The translations under genes and the position numbers were made by a program. A DNA stretch of 64,000 nucleotides from G963674835 sp963674835 (GTDB lineage Bacteria > Planctomycetota > Planctomycetia > Pirellulales > Thermoguttaceae), in contig CAXXKC010000001.1 in the NCBI GenBank assembly GCA_963674835.2, positions 62,001-126,000 on the forward strand. Direction: 5' to 3'. Below the pieces are notes generated by a model. It worked only from the letters and a program-made list of their open reading frames with translations. It made no database searches and was not told where the DNA came from. Below, piece by piece: positions 26,653 to 34,281 of this stretch (position 1 is the first letter of the stretch; the number at the start of each line of letters is the position of its first letter).

Positions 26653-27488
26653 TGTATGAACGCCTCTTTGTCTTCGCGGCGGTAGGTGCCTACGACCGGT
26701 TCGGCGTCGGGATCCATGCCGGCGCGGTAGCCGAAATTGACTTCGGCCGCGCGGGCCGTGGCCATGTTGAGGAGCATGAGGTCGATTCCGACGGGGCACG
26801 CCCGGGAACATTCGCCGCACCCGACGCAACGGCCGGCGAGGTGAAACGCGCGGGCGATGTGCCAGGCGAAGTTGCCCTGGAGGGTTGCGGAGGTATCGAT
26901 GCAGGTGGGGCGGTTCTTGTCGACGATGCAACGCTCGCAGTAGCAGAGCGGGCACGCCTGGCGGCAGGCGTAGCACTTGATGCAACGGGCCAGCTCGGAC
27001 TGCCAGAAGGCCATGCGCTCGGCGGGTGAGCGGGCCATGAAGGCTTCCAACGGCGCGTAGGACGGGTCGGTCGGCGCGGGGCCGTCGGACTGGCCGACGA
27101 GGAAGTCGACGTTCTGCGGGAGGTGCACCTCGCAGCTACGGCACTTGGGCAGCGGCGGGCGGCCGACGCCGTCGCAGGTGACCCCGATGACGACGATCTG
27201 GGAGCGGTCGATCTGCGATTCGTTCTGGAGCACGAGGAGCGCGCGGTGGTCGCATCCCTTGACGATCACGGCGGGCTTGCCGAGGGCGCGGATTTCTTTG
27301 CGCGTGAGGTAGGTTGCAAGGTTGGCGTAGCATTGGCCGTTGAAGACCAGTTGGTCGACGTCGTCGGGGCGAGTGACGAAGATCGGATGAGCGGGCGCGT
27401 CGGGCGAGGATTGGCCGAAGCCGATAACGACCTGGACACGCTGCTCGTCGAGCAACTGGCGACAGACGCGATGCAACTGTTCCAACAT
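26649..27488 (-). CDS. flxC: 4Fe-4S dicluster protein, FlxC-like
   Basis: 279 residues. The N-terminal part (VIVKGCDHRALLVLQNES, IGVTCDGVGRPPLPKCRSC) resembles the Fe-S/FAD-linked beta subunit domain of F420 hydrogenase-type proteins. The C-terminal part binds clusters through CIKCYACRQACPLCYCERC (about 169-187) and CVGCGECSRACPVG (about 220-233). It links FlxB to FlxD in the proposed chain. Its start shares one base with the flxD stop (TGATG). The name is by operon position and domain type; members are often annotated simply as 4Fe-4S dicluster proteins. Confidence 0.78.
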   Translation of the reverse strand: MLEQLHRVCRQLLDEQRVQVVIGFGQSSPDAPAHPIFVTRPDDVDQLVFNGQCYANLATYLTRKEIRALGKPAVIVKGCDHRALLVLQNESQIDRSQIVVIGVTCDGVGRPPLPKCRSCEVHLPQNVDFLVGQSDGPAPTDPSYAPLEAFMARSPAERMAFWQSELARCIKCYACRQACPLCYCERCIVDKNRPTCIDTSATLQGNFAWHIARAFHLAGRCVGCGECSRACPVGIDLMLLNMATARAAEVNFGYRAGMDPDAEPVVGTYRREDKEAFIQ

Positions 27489-27925
27489 CACGAAGCCTGA
27501 CTGATCTGGCGGTAGTCCTGGTAGGGTCCGAGTTTCCTGGTGGATTCGGTGATCTCGGTGATGACCTGCTGCCATTTGCGGCCTTCGGCGGCCGAGATCC
27601 AGGTGAAGTGGATGCGGGCGAGGTCGATGCCGAGGGTGTCGAGGAGCTCGCGGAAGAGCATCCAGCGGCGGCGGGCATGAAAATTGCCGGCGGTGTAGTG
27701 GCAATCGCCGGGGTGGCAACCGGAGACGAGCACGGCGTCGGCCCCCATCTCGAAGGCCTTGACGATGAGGTTGAAATCGATCCGGCCGGTGCACGGGAGG
27801 CGCACGATGCGGACGTTGGCCGGGTACTCGAGGCGGTTGGTTCCGGCGAGATCGGCGCCGAGGTAGGTGCACCAGTTGCACACGTAGGCGACGATCTTGG
27901 GTTGGAAGCCGTTGGCGCTGATCAT
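27488..27925 (-). CDS. flxD: MvhD-like hydrogenase iron-sulfur subunit (FlxD)
   Basis: 145 residues, the delta-subunit family of methyl viologen-reducing hydrogenase. Conserved cysteines: CNWCTYLGADLAG (about 15-27), LPCTGRID (about 44) and SGCHPGDCHY (about 68-77). MvhD carries a 2Fe-2S cluster and delivers electrons to HdrA. Its position directly after hdrA, with ATGA overlap, is the hallmark of Mvh-Hdr and Flx-Hdr operons. No hydrogenase subunit accompanies it; the FlxABC genes do, which decides for Flx-Hdr. Confidence 0.9.
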   Translation of the reverse strand: MISANGFQPKIVAYVCNWCTYLGADLAGTNRLEYPANVRIVRLPCTGRIDFNLIVKAFEMGADAVLVSGCHPGDCHYTAGNFHARRRWMLFRELLDTLGIDLARIHFTWISAAEGRKWQQVITEITESTRKLGPYQDYRQISQAS

Positions 27926-29922
27926 AGGAGGCTTTCGACCATGGAATAGACTTGTTGTTCGGAGAAGCCGTCGAGGTCGGCACTCTTGGAGGGGCAGATG
28001 GAGACGCACGTTCCGCAGCCCATGCACAGGCCGGCGTTGACCCGCGCGGTGCGTTTGACGAGGTTGCCGCGTCGGTCGCGAATTTCGGCCTGTTCGATGG
28101 CGCCGTAGGGACAGGCTCGCTGGCAGGTGAAGCAGGCGGCACAGGTGCTCTCGTCGACGCGGGCGACTTCGGGCTCGCGGGTGAGCTCGTCGCGGCCGAA
28201 CATGACGAGGACCTTGCCGGCCGCCGCGGTGGCCTGGGCGACCGACTCGGGAATGTCTTTGGGGCCCTGGCAAGCGCCGCAGACGAAGACGCCGGCGGCG
28301 TTGGTCTCGACGGGGCGGAGCTTGGGGTGCGACTCGCAGAGGAAGCCGAACTCGTCGTAGCTGACGTTGAGCATCTGGGCGAGGGGCTCGACGTTTTCGG
28401 CCGATCGCATGGCGGTGGCCAACACGACGAGGTCGGCATCGATGACGAGGGGCTCGCCGACGAGAGTATCGACGCCGTGGACGCGGAGCTTGCCGTGTTC
28501 CTCGATGATCTTGGAGACGCGGCCGCGGTGGTAATGGGCGCCGTCCTCTTCGATGGCGCGGCGGACGAATTCGTCGTAGTTCTTGCCGCCGGAGCGGATG
28601 TCCATATAGAAGACGTGGGCGTCGCCGTCGTGCACCTTGTGCTTGTAGAGCATGCTGTGCTTGGCGTTGTACATGCAGCAGATCTTCGAGCAGTAGGGGA
28701 TTCCCTTGGCATTGTCGCGCGAGCCGACGCAACTGATGAAGACGACCGTCTTGGGGATGGCGCCGTCGGAGGGGCGGCGGATTTCGCCGCTGGTGGGCCC
28801 GGAGGCGGAGAGGATGCGCTCGAACTGAAGGGAATCGATGACGTCGGTGTATTGTCCGTAGCCGTACTCGCCGTAGCCGGAGAGGGTGCCGTGGGCCTGG
28901 GCCTTGGCGATGTTGTAGAGGTGATAGCCGGTGGCGACGACGACGGCGCCGACCTGCTCGGTCACGAGTTGCTCGCGGTCGTCGAAGTTGACGGCGCCGG
29001 CCTCGCATTTCTTGGCGCAAATGCCGCACTTGCCGGTTTTGAAGTGGAGGCAGGCCTCGGGATCGATCACGGGACGGGCGGGGACGGCCTGGGGGAACGG
29101 GAGATAGATGGCGGTGCGATTGCCCAGGCCGAAATCGAACTCGCTGGGGTTCTTCTTCGAGGGGCAGGAGTGCCAGCACTGGCCGCAGCCGGTGCACTTA
29201 TCGACGTCGATGTAGCGGGGCTTCTTGCGAATGGTGACGCTGAAGTTGCCGACGAAGCCATCGACGGCTTCGACTTCGGAGTAGCTGTAGACCTTGATGC
29301 GCGGGTGTTGGCCGACCTCGACCATGCGCGGCGTGAGGATGCACTGGGAGCAGTCCAGCGTGGGGTAGGTTTCGGAGAGTCCGGCCATGCGGCCGCCGAG
29401 CGAGGGCTCGCGCTCGACGAGAACGACTTCGTAGCCACCATCGGCGATGTCGAGGGCCGCCTGGATTCCGGCGACGCCGCCGCCGACGACGAGGGCACGC
29501 CGCGTGACGGGGATGTGGATGGGCTGAAGCGAGCGACTCTTGCGGACCTTGGCGACGGCCATGCGGATGAGGTCGACGGCCTTGCTGGTGGCCTCCTGGC
29601 GGTCGTGGTGCACCCAGGAGCAGTGCTCGCGGATGTTGGCCATTTCGACCATGTAGGGATTGACGCCTTCGCGCTGGGCCGCGTTGCGGAAGGTGCGGAG
29701 GTGCATGTGCGGGGAGCAGGAGGCGACGACGACGCCATCCAGGGCGTGGGTCGTGATCTTCTCGCGGAGGAGCGTTTGGCCAGGATCGGAGCAGAGATAC
29801 TTGTAGGAGACGGCGCAGCGCACGCCGGGGAGCGTGCCGACTTCGCTGGCGACTTGCTCGACGTCGACGGTGCGGGCAATGTTCTCGCCGCACCAGCAGA
29901 CAAAGACTCCGATTCTCGACAT
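27922..29922 (-). CDS. hdrA: Heterodisulfide reductase subunit A-like flavoprotein (HdrA)
   Basis: 666 residues, near the length of methanogen HdrA. Order of features: N-terminal CWCGENI cluster motif (about 9-15); FAD Rossmann motif ALVVGGGVAGIQAAL with EREPSLGGRMA; 4Fe-4S motif CTGCGQCWHSC (about 243-253); CGICAKKC; SCVGSRD and CCMYNAKHSMLYKH; and a C-terminal ferredoxin pair CAACFTCQRACP and CMGCGTCVSICP. No in-frame TGA suggests selenocysteine use. HdrA holds the bifurcating FAD in Mvh-Hdr and is expected to split NADH electrons between ferredoxin and HdrBC here. Confidence 0.93.
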   Translation of the reverse strand: MSRIGVFVCWCGENIARTVDVEQVASEVGTLPGVRCAVSYKYLCSDPGQTLLREKITTHALDGVVVASCSPHMHLRTFRNAAQREGVNPYMVEMANIREHCSWVHHDRQEATSKAVDLIRMAVAKVRKSRSLQPIHIPVTRRALVVGGGVAGIQAALDIADGGYEVVLVEREPSLGGRMAGLSETYPTLDCSQCILTPRMVEVGQHPRIKVYSYSEVEAVDGFVGNFSVTIRKKPRYIDVDKCTGCGQCWHSCPSKKNPSEFDFGLGNRTAIYLPFPQAVPARPVIDPEACLHFKTGKCGICAKKCEAGAVNFDDREQLVTEQVGAVVVATGYHLYNIAKAQAHGTLSGYGEYGYGQYTDVIDSLQFERILSASGPTSGEIRRPSDGAIPKTVVFISCVGSRDNAKGIPYCSKICCMYNAKHSMLYKHKVHDGDAHVFYMDIRSGGKNYDEFVRRAIEEDGAHYHRGRVSKIIEEHGKLRVHGVDTLVGEPLVIDADLVVLATAMRSAENVEPLAQMLNVSYDEFGFLCESHPKLRPVETNAAGVFVCGACQGPKDIPESVAQATAAAGKVLVMFGRDELTREPEVARVDESTCAACFTCQRACPYGAIEQAEIRDRRGNLVKRTARVNAGLCMGCGTCVSICPSKSADLDGFSEQQVYSMVESLL

Positions 29923-29926
29923 GGCG

Positions 29927-30769
29927 CTACTTCCTGACCACGAAATGCCGATCGACTCCCAGGTCGCTCTCGGAAAGTCCCAGAGCCATTCCGATCATGT
30001 CGGACAAGTAGTACACGGCCATCTCATGGCGAACGCCGAACTGGCGCTCGATGTCGGCCTGTTTCATGTCGAGGTTGACATGGCACATGGGGCAGGCGAC
30101 GACGAGGCAATCGGCGCCGTGCGCGCCGGCATTGGAGAGGATCTTGTGGGAGAGGTCCAGAACGGTGGCCTCGTTGGCCACGGTCATGCCGGCGCCGCAG
30201 CATTCGGTGCGATAGCTCCACTGGACCGGCTGGGCACCGAGGGCTTCCAGCAGGGTCTCCATGGAGCGGGGCTGCTCGCAGTCGTCGAAGCGGAGGGCCT
30301 CGGGCGGGCGGGTGAGCAGGCAGCCGTAGTAGCAGGCCGGATGGAAACGGTCGAGGCGGGCGACGGCCAACTGCTTGATCTTTTCGGCGCCCAGCTCCTG
30401 GAAAACCTGGATGAGGTTGATGACGTCGGTGCGACCTTCTACGGGGAGCTCGACGATGTCGGACATCTGGCGTTGGAGGTCCGGGCTGCGCGTGAGGAGT
30501 TGCTTGGCCTTGATGAGCTCCATGGAGCACATGGGGCACGGGGCGAGCATGCGGTCGATGCCATCACGTTCGGCAAGGGCGAGGTTTCGAGACGGCAGGG
30601 CGACTGCTAGTTTCTGGTTGAGCGAATGGGCGGCAGTGGCACCGCAACAGATCCAGTCGTCGAGCTCGCGGAGGCGCACGCCGAGCACGTCGAAACATGC
30701 GCGGACGGAACGCTCGTAGTCGTTGGACGAGCCGTGGAGGGCACATCCTGGATAGTAGCCGATGTCCAA
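29927..30769 (-). CDS. hdrB: Heterodisulfide reductase subunit B-like protein (HdrB)
   Basis: 280 residues from a TTG that follows GAGGAGA by seven bases; an ATG at 30835 would add 22 residues without family similarity (DPHGRRPSS). Two CCG domains, each of the type CCG(x30-40)CxxC: CCGATAAHSLNQ with CPMCSME, and CCGAGMTVANE with CPMCHVN. These ligate the two noncubane 4Fe-4S clusters that reduce a disulfide. In sulfate reducers the partner of Flx-Hdr is DsrC; no dsrC is in the window, so the acceptor is unknown. hdrA starts four bases after the stop. Confidence 0.9.
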   Translation of the reverse strand: MDIGYYPGCALHGSSNDYERSVRACFDVLGVRLRELDDWICCGATAAHSLNQKLAVALPSRNLALAERDGIDRMLAPCPMCSMELIKAKQLLTRSPDLQRQMSDIVELPVEGRTDVINLIQVFQELGAEKIKQLAVARLDRFHPACYYGCLLTRPPEALRFDDCEQPRSMETLLEALGAQPVQWSYRTECCGAGMTVANEATVLDLSHKILSNAGAHGADCLVVACPMCHVNLDMKQADIERQFGVRHEMAVYYLSDMIGMALGLSESDLGVDRHFVVRK

Positions 30770-30844
30770 CCTGGGGTCTCCTCTTGGTCGTTTTGGACAA
30801 GCGACCGACGAGGGGCGCCGGCCGTGGGGATCCATCCCGTTGGT

Positions 30845-31417
30845 TTACGCCGAAGCCCTCCGAGTTTGGCAGCGATCAAAGATGCGCTGAACGACGGCCC
30901 GATCCTTGACGCGGACGCCGAGGAGGCTAAGCTTTCGGCGTTTGAGCATCTTGGGTCCGAGCATTGCATCCTTGAAAAGGAAGGGGACGTTCAGCTCGTC
31001 GAGGAAGGCGCGGGTCTTGAACGTTCCGACGAGCTCGAGCTCGCGCAGCCGGCCGTTACGGCGGATGTTGTCGAGAAAGGTGGTTTGGAACAGGACCGTG
31101 CGGCGGTGCTCGGCGGCCACGCAGTCGAGCTCGACGGACAACTGCCTGAGGACGTCCATGACGGCGGCACAATCGACCGATTTGGGGCAGCGGGTGGTGC
31201 AAGCGAGGCAGGAGACGCACTGCCAAATGGCGTCGGATTGAACGGCACGCTCGATGCGCCCGAGTTGGACGAGCCGGATCAACTGGTTGGGCAGCAGATC
31301 CATCTGCGCGGCCATGGGGCATCCGGCGGAGCACTTGCCGCATTGGTAGCAGTCGCTGAGGCGGGTATGGGCTCTCTCTTCGACGAGGGCCAGGCTCTCG
31401 TTCTGAACGGTACTCAT
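30845..31417 (-). CDS. hdrC: Heterodisulfide reductase subunit C-like 4Fe-4S protein (HdrC)
   Basis: 190 residues, first gene of the operon. Two 4Fe-4S sites: Cys23, 26, 29 and 33 (CYQCGKCSAGCP) and Cys67, 70, 73 and 77 (CVSCLACTTRCP). The C-terminal half is helical and lacks the five-helix membrane domain of HdrE-type partners, so the complex is soluble. It relays electrons between HdrA and HdrB. Transcription probably begins in the 430-base region upstream, which holds an AT-rich GTATAT array. Confidence 0.92.
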   Translation of the reverse strand: MSTVQNESLALVEERAHTRLSDCYQCGKCSAGCPMAAQMDLLPNQLIRLVQLGRIERAVQSDAIWQCVSCLACTTRCPKSVDCAAVMDVLRQLSVELDCVAAEHRRTVLFQTTFLDNIRRNGRLRELELVGTFKTRAFLDELNVPFLFKDAMLGPKMLKRRKLSLLGVRVKDRAVVQRIFDRCQTRRASA

Positions 31418-31848
31418 CCGTGGGTCTCGTAGGGTGATGTGGGCAATGTCGCCCAGCGCTTTTGATCAGGGTGACTGCGGCGAGACTGCTGGTCGGGCAC
31501 GCTCGCTCCGGGTGGCGAGGGAAGCAACCAGGCGACCGTCCTCCACTATTCGGAGGCCGATGCCAGGCTCAACCTGGCCGCCAGTCGGCAGCACACACAT
31601 TGGCGATTTGCAAGCAATTCGGAAGGGAAAAACCCGGAAACCGGCGATGTATGGGCCAACTATATCCTGTATGTCGGCAGTAACGGAAGACGGTCCGCAT
31701 CGGAAAGCGGCAAATCCCTACGGATTGTGGGGTCACGTCGCGCGTCACATACGTATATTAAGTGGGATGGATATACCCGTGAGAGTATATATCGCCCCGT
31801 GGGCGCAGACTCCGTGCGTGGTCACGGGACCGGGACGGGAGGATTGCG
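31418..31848. other. Intergenic region upstream of the hdr-flx operon
   Basis: 431 bases with lower GC than the genes around it. It holds a small hairpin GCCAGG-CTCAA-CCTGGC (31562-31578) and the GTATAT array at 31753-31790. Open frames crossing it have no ribosome site or protein-like composition. Confidence 0.5.
31753..31790. promoter_or_regulatory. GTATAT/ATATAC array, possible operator
   Basis: GTATAT at 31753-31758, ATATAC at 31771-31776 and GTATAT at 31785-31790. The last two form an inverted repeat with an 8-base spacer. It is an AT-rich island in GC-rich DNA, about 340 bases upstream of hdrC. Confidence 0.35.
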
Positions 31849-32904
31849 TTATGAGGCCGGCTGCAAGATTGAAGGGCTTCCGGCCGGTAGCAGCTCGGGT
31901 TGGAGGGACGGATCGACCGCCTCACGGTGACCGCTCAGGGCACTGCGCTCGGCAGCGGCCAGGGCGGCGGTGGCGATACTGCTGTGGTAGTAGGAGTGAG
32001 GCCAATCGGCGCGGCCATGGACGGCGTCGATGAAGGTATTCAGCTCGTCGCGGTAGACGTCTTCGAGGATGTCGGTCATGGGGCCGAAGGAGCGGAGGTC
32101 GTCGAGGCCGGGTTCGGGGAGATGGCGCTGGAAGGTGCCGTCGACGAGATCGAAGGCGATCCAGCCGTTGGCGCCGAAGGCGACGCCGGACCGGCAGAGG
32201 CCGGGCGATGCCATAAGCACGGTCAACTGGGCGCAGCCGCCGTGCTGGAGTTCCATCTGGAGGGACCAGGTGTCTTCGGTTTCGTAGGGGAGTCGGCCGC
32301 GGCGGGCAACGCTGCCGGATACTTCGACGGGCAGGCCGAAGACGTGGTTGAGATAGAGGAGTTCGAAGGGAACCATCTCGCGCGCGGCGGTGGTCGCTCG
32401 ATTGCGGGCGTAGAACTCCATTCCTTCCTGGGGATGCCAGCCGGGCATCCACGTGGAGAGCATCATCTGGTAGGTTTGCAGGGGGCCGAGCTCTTCGTGG
32501 ACGACGCGCCGGAGCTCGCGGACCAGGGGGAGGAAATGGAGCGAGCAGGAAGGTGCGCTGACGAGGTGGTGAGATTCGGAGATTTGGCGGACACGTGCGT
32601 GGTCGTAGGTCCAGACGTTCGCCTCGCAGAAGTGGTGGAGGCGGCGGTCGAGGGCCAACTCGATGAAGGGATCATGGTGGTCGGGGGGCGTTGAGATGCA
32701 GAGGACTTGAGGTTCCCAGGCGAGGGCGTCTTCGAGGCGGTTGTGCACGGGCACGTGGAAGCGAGCGGCGGCTTCGTCGGCGCGGTCGGGGCGGGTTTCG
32801 AGGAGGTGTACCTGGACGTCGGCGCGGGCAGTGAGGTCGCGCAGACGGCGTTTGCCCATCGAACCGGCACCGACTTGGAGAACTCGCGTTGGTTGGTCGG
32901 TCAT
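31849..32904 (-). CDS. Gfo/Idh/MocA family oxidoreductase
   Basis: 351 residues. The N-terminal Rossmann domain has VGAGSMGKRRL (about 11-21) and LCISTPPDHHDPFIELAL. Where active enzymes have an E-K-P motif this protein has CEANVWT (about residue 93), so the usual catalytic Lys is Ala. The C-terminal alpha/beta domain is complete (FELLYLNHVFGLPVEVSG, DELNTFIDAVHG). Family members oxidise or epimerise sugars with NAD(P); this one may bind without classical dehydrogenase chemistry. It follows the ABC ATPase gene by 59 bases on the same strand and may share its transcript. Substrate unknown. Confidence 0.85.
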   Translation of the reverse strand: MTDQPTRVLQVGAGSMGKRRLRDLTARADVQVHLLETRPDRADEAAARFHVPVHNRLEDALAWEPQVLCISTPPDHHDPFIELALDRRLHHFCEANVWTYDHARVRQISESHHLVSAPSCSLHFLPLVRELRRVVHEELGPLQTYQMMLSTWMPGWHPQEGMEFYARNRATTAAREMVPFELLYLNHVFGLPVEVSGSVARRGRLPYETEDTWSLQMELQHGGCAQLTVLMASPGLCRSGVAFGANGWIAFDLVDGTFQRHLPEPGLDDLRSFGPMTDILEDVYRDELNTFIDAVHGRADWPHSYYHSSIATAALAAAERSALSGHREAVDPSLQPELLPAGSPSILQPAS

Positions 32905-32916
32905 GGGTTTTTCTCA

Positions 32917-32945
32917 GTGGGTAGTGGGTGGTGAGGAGTGGGGAG
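32917..32945. repeat. GTAGTGG microsatellite-like tract
   Basis: AGTGGGTAGTGGGTGGTGAG and following bases, between the ABC ATPase stop and the Gfo/Idh start; same type as at 7907 and 40478. Confidence 0.55.
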
Positions 32946-32963
32946 TGCCCTCGGCGCCGGCCG

Positions 32964-34118
32964 CTATAGGCGCGAGCGGGCGAGAGGAGGCGGGTTGTGG
33001 GTTGGGCAGAGGTTGGCGCCGGGTTGTTTGCTGCCGCGGGGCGGTGGGGCGAAGAAGTGGGCTCGATCGAGATCCACTTCCAGCGCGTGGTGCTGGCCGA
33101 TGGCAACGGTCGCGGCGGGGTCGAGGCGGGCAACGATCGTGTCGCCGTTGGTCGAGCCGTAGGCGTGCAGTGCGGCGCCGACGAACTCGATCAGATCGAC
33201 GGTGATGTCGAGTCGGTTGGCCGGCGGCGTGCCGGTGGGGGCGATGGACAGGGACTCGGGGCGGATGCCGAGGACGACGTCTTGGCCAACGCGGGCGGCG
33301 AGAGTGGCAGCGGCCCAGGCGGGGACGGCGAGGCGGCGGCCGCTGTGTTCGAAGTAGAGTTGCCCGGCATCGGCGCGGATCTGTCCGTGGAGGAAGTTCA
33401 TCGGGGGAGCACCGAGGAAGCCGGCGACGAACGCGTCGATGGGATGGCGGTAGATTTCGCGTGGGGGCGCGACCTGGAGAATGCGTCCATCGCGCATGAC
33501 GGCTACGCGGTCGCCGAGCGTCATGGCCTCTTGCTGGTCGTGGGTTACATAGACGATCGTCGCATCGAGACGCTGGTGGAGGGCCTTGATCTCGGTGCGC
33601 GTTTCGTCGCGGAGGCGGGCGTCGAGGTTGGAAAGGGGCTCGTCCATGAGGAAGCATGCGGGGTGGCGGACGACCGCACGGCCTAGGGCCACGCGCTGTT
33701 GTTCGCCGCCGGAGAGCTGGCGAGGCTTTCGGTGAAGGAGGCGTTCGATGCCGAGCATTGCGGCGGCTTGGCGGACACGGTGGTCGATCTCGGGCTTGGG
33801 CGATTTGCGGAGCCGCAGCGGGAAGGCGAGATTGCCGAAGACGGTGAGGTGCGGATAGAGGGCGTGGCCTTGGAAGACCATGGCAACGTTGCGGTCGCGT
33901 GGAAGAACGCCTTGGAGAGAACGGGGGCCTAGCTCGATGTCGCCGGCGGTGGGAGATTCGAGGCCGGCGATGAGGCGAAGGAGGGTTGTCTTTCCACAGC
34001 CGGAGGGGCCGACCAGGGCGAGCAGCTCGCCGTCGGGAACTTCGAGGGTGATCTGGTCGACGGCGTGGGTGCCGTCGGGGAAGACCTTCGAGAGTTGCTT
34101 GAGGGAGAGATGAGCCAT
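32964..34118 (-). CDS. Sugar-type ABC transporter ATP-binding protein (MalK/UgpC family)
   Basis: 384 residues. Walker A GPSGCGKTT (about 38-46), Q-loop MVFQGHALYPHLTV, signature LSGGEQQRVALGRA, Walker B CFLMDEPLSNLD and the switch His in YVTHDQQEAM are intact. The C-terminal 140 residues are the TOBE/MalK regulatory domain (GAPPMNFLHGQI, LGIRPESLSI). Such ATPases energise carbohydrate importers, and one copy may serve several. No binding protein or permease gene is encoded nearby, so it is an orphan ATPase of the shared type. The last 20 residues are Pro-rich and unlike family ends. Confidence 0.92.
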   Translation of the reverse strand: MAHLSLKQLSKVFPDGTHAVDQITLEVPDGELLALVGPSGCGKTTLLRLIAGLESPTAGDIELGPRSLQGVLPRDRNVAMVFQGHALYPHLTVFGNLAFPLRLRKSPKPEIDHRVRQAAAMLGIERLLHRKPRQLSGGEQQRVALGRAVVRHPACFLMDEPLSNLDARLRDETRTEIKALHQRLDATIVYVTHDQQEAMTLGDRVAVMRDGRILQVAPPREIYRHPIDAFVAGFLGAPPMNFLHGQIRADAGQLYFEHSGRRLAVPAWAAATLAARVGQDVVLGIRPESLSIAPTGTPPANRLDITVDLIEFVGAALHAYGSTNGDTIVARLDPAATVAIGQHHALEVDLDRAHFFAPPPRGSKQPGANLCPTHNPPPLARSRL

Positions 34119-34243
34119 GGTTTAGGGAACGAACCGGTTATTGGCCGCCGGAGAACTGGCGGAGGGAAATCGTGCGTTGGAGGCAGATGATGCAGGTTAA
34201 CGCAGATGGCGGCGTGTGTCGAATGGATTTGGGGTGACCTGGA

Positions 34244-34273
34244 GGTGTTATGTTGAAGCATAACCTACGGGGT
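34244..34273. repeat. Palindromic repeat, family C copy
   Basis: GGTGTTATGTTGAAGCATAA then CCTACGGGG. One mismatch in the TTATGCT-GA-AGCATAA stem. Lies just past the stop of the double hydrolase gene. Confidence 0.7.
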
Positions 34274-34281
34274 GAGGTGGG

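Noticed and set aside
27952..29937. 661-codon plus-strand frame opposite hdrA
   Set aside because: Composition is Val/Asp/Gly/Ala-rich with no motifs, while the opposite strand encodes a complete HdrA with all cysteine motifs.
27922..31417. hdr genes considered as the sulfur-oxidising sHdr system
   Set aside because: sHdr loci carry hdrB1/C1/B2/C2, lbpA and related genes; here a single hdrCBA with flxDCBA is present.
31434..32033. Frame of 199 codons crossing the hdr upstream region
   Set aside because: It runs into the Gfo/Idh gene on the other strand and has random-looking composition; third-position GC does not match real genes nearby.
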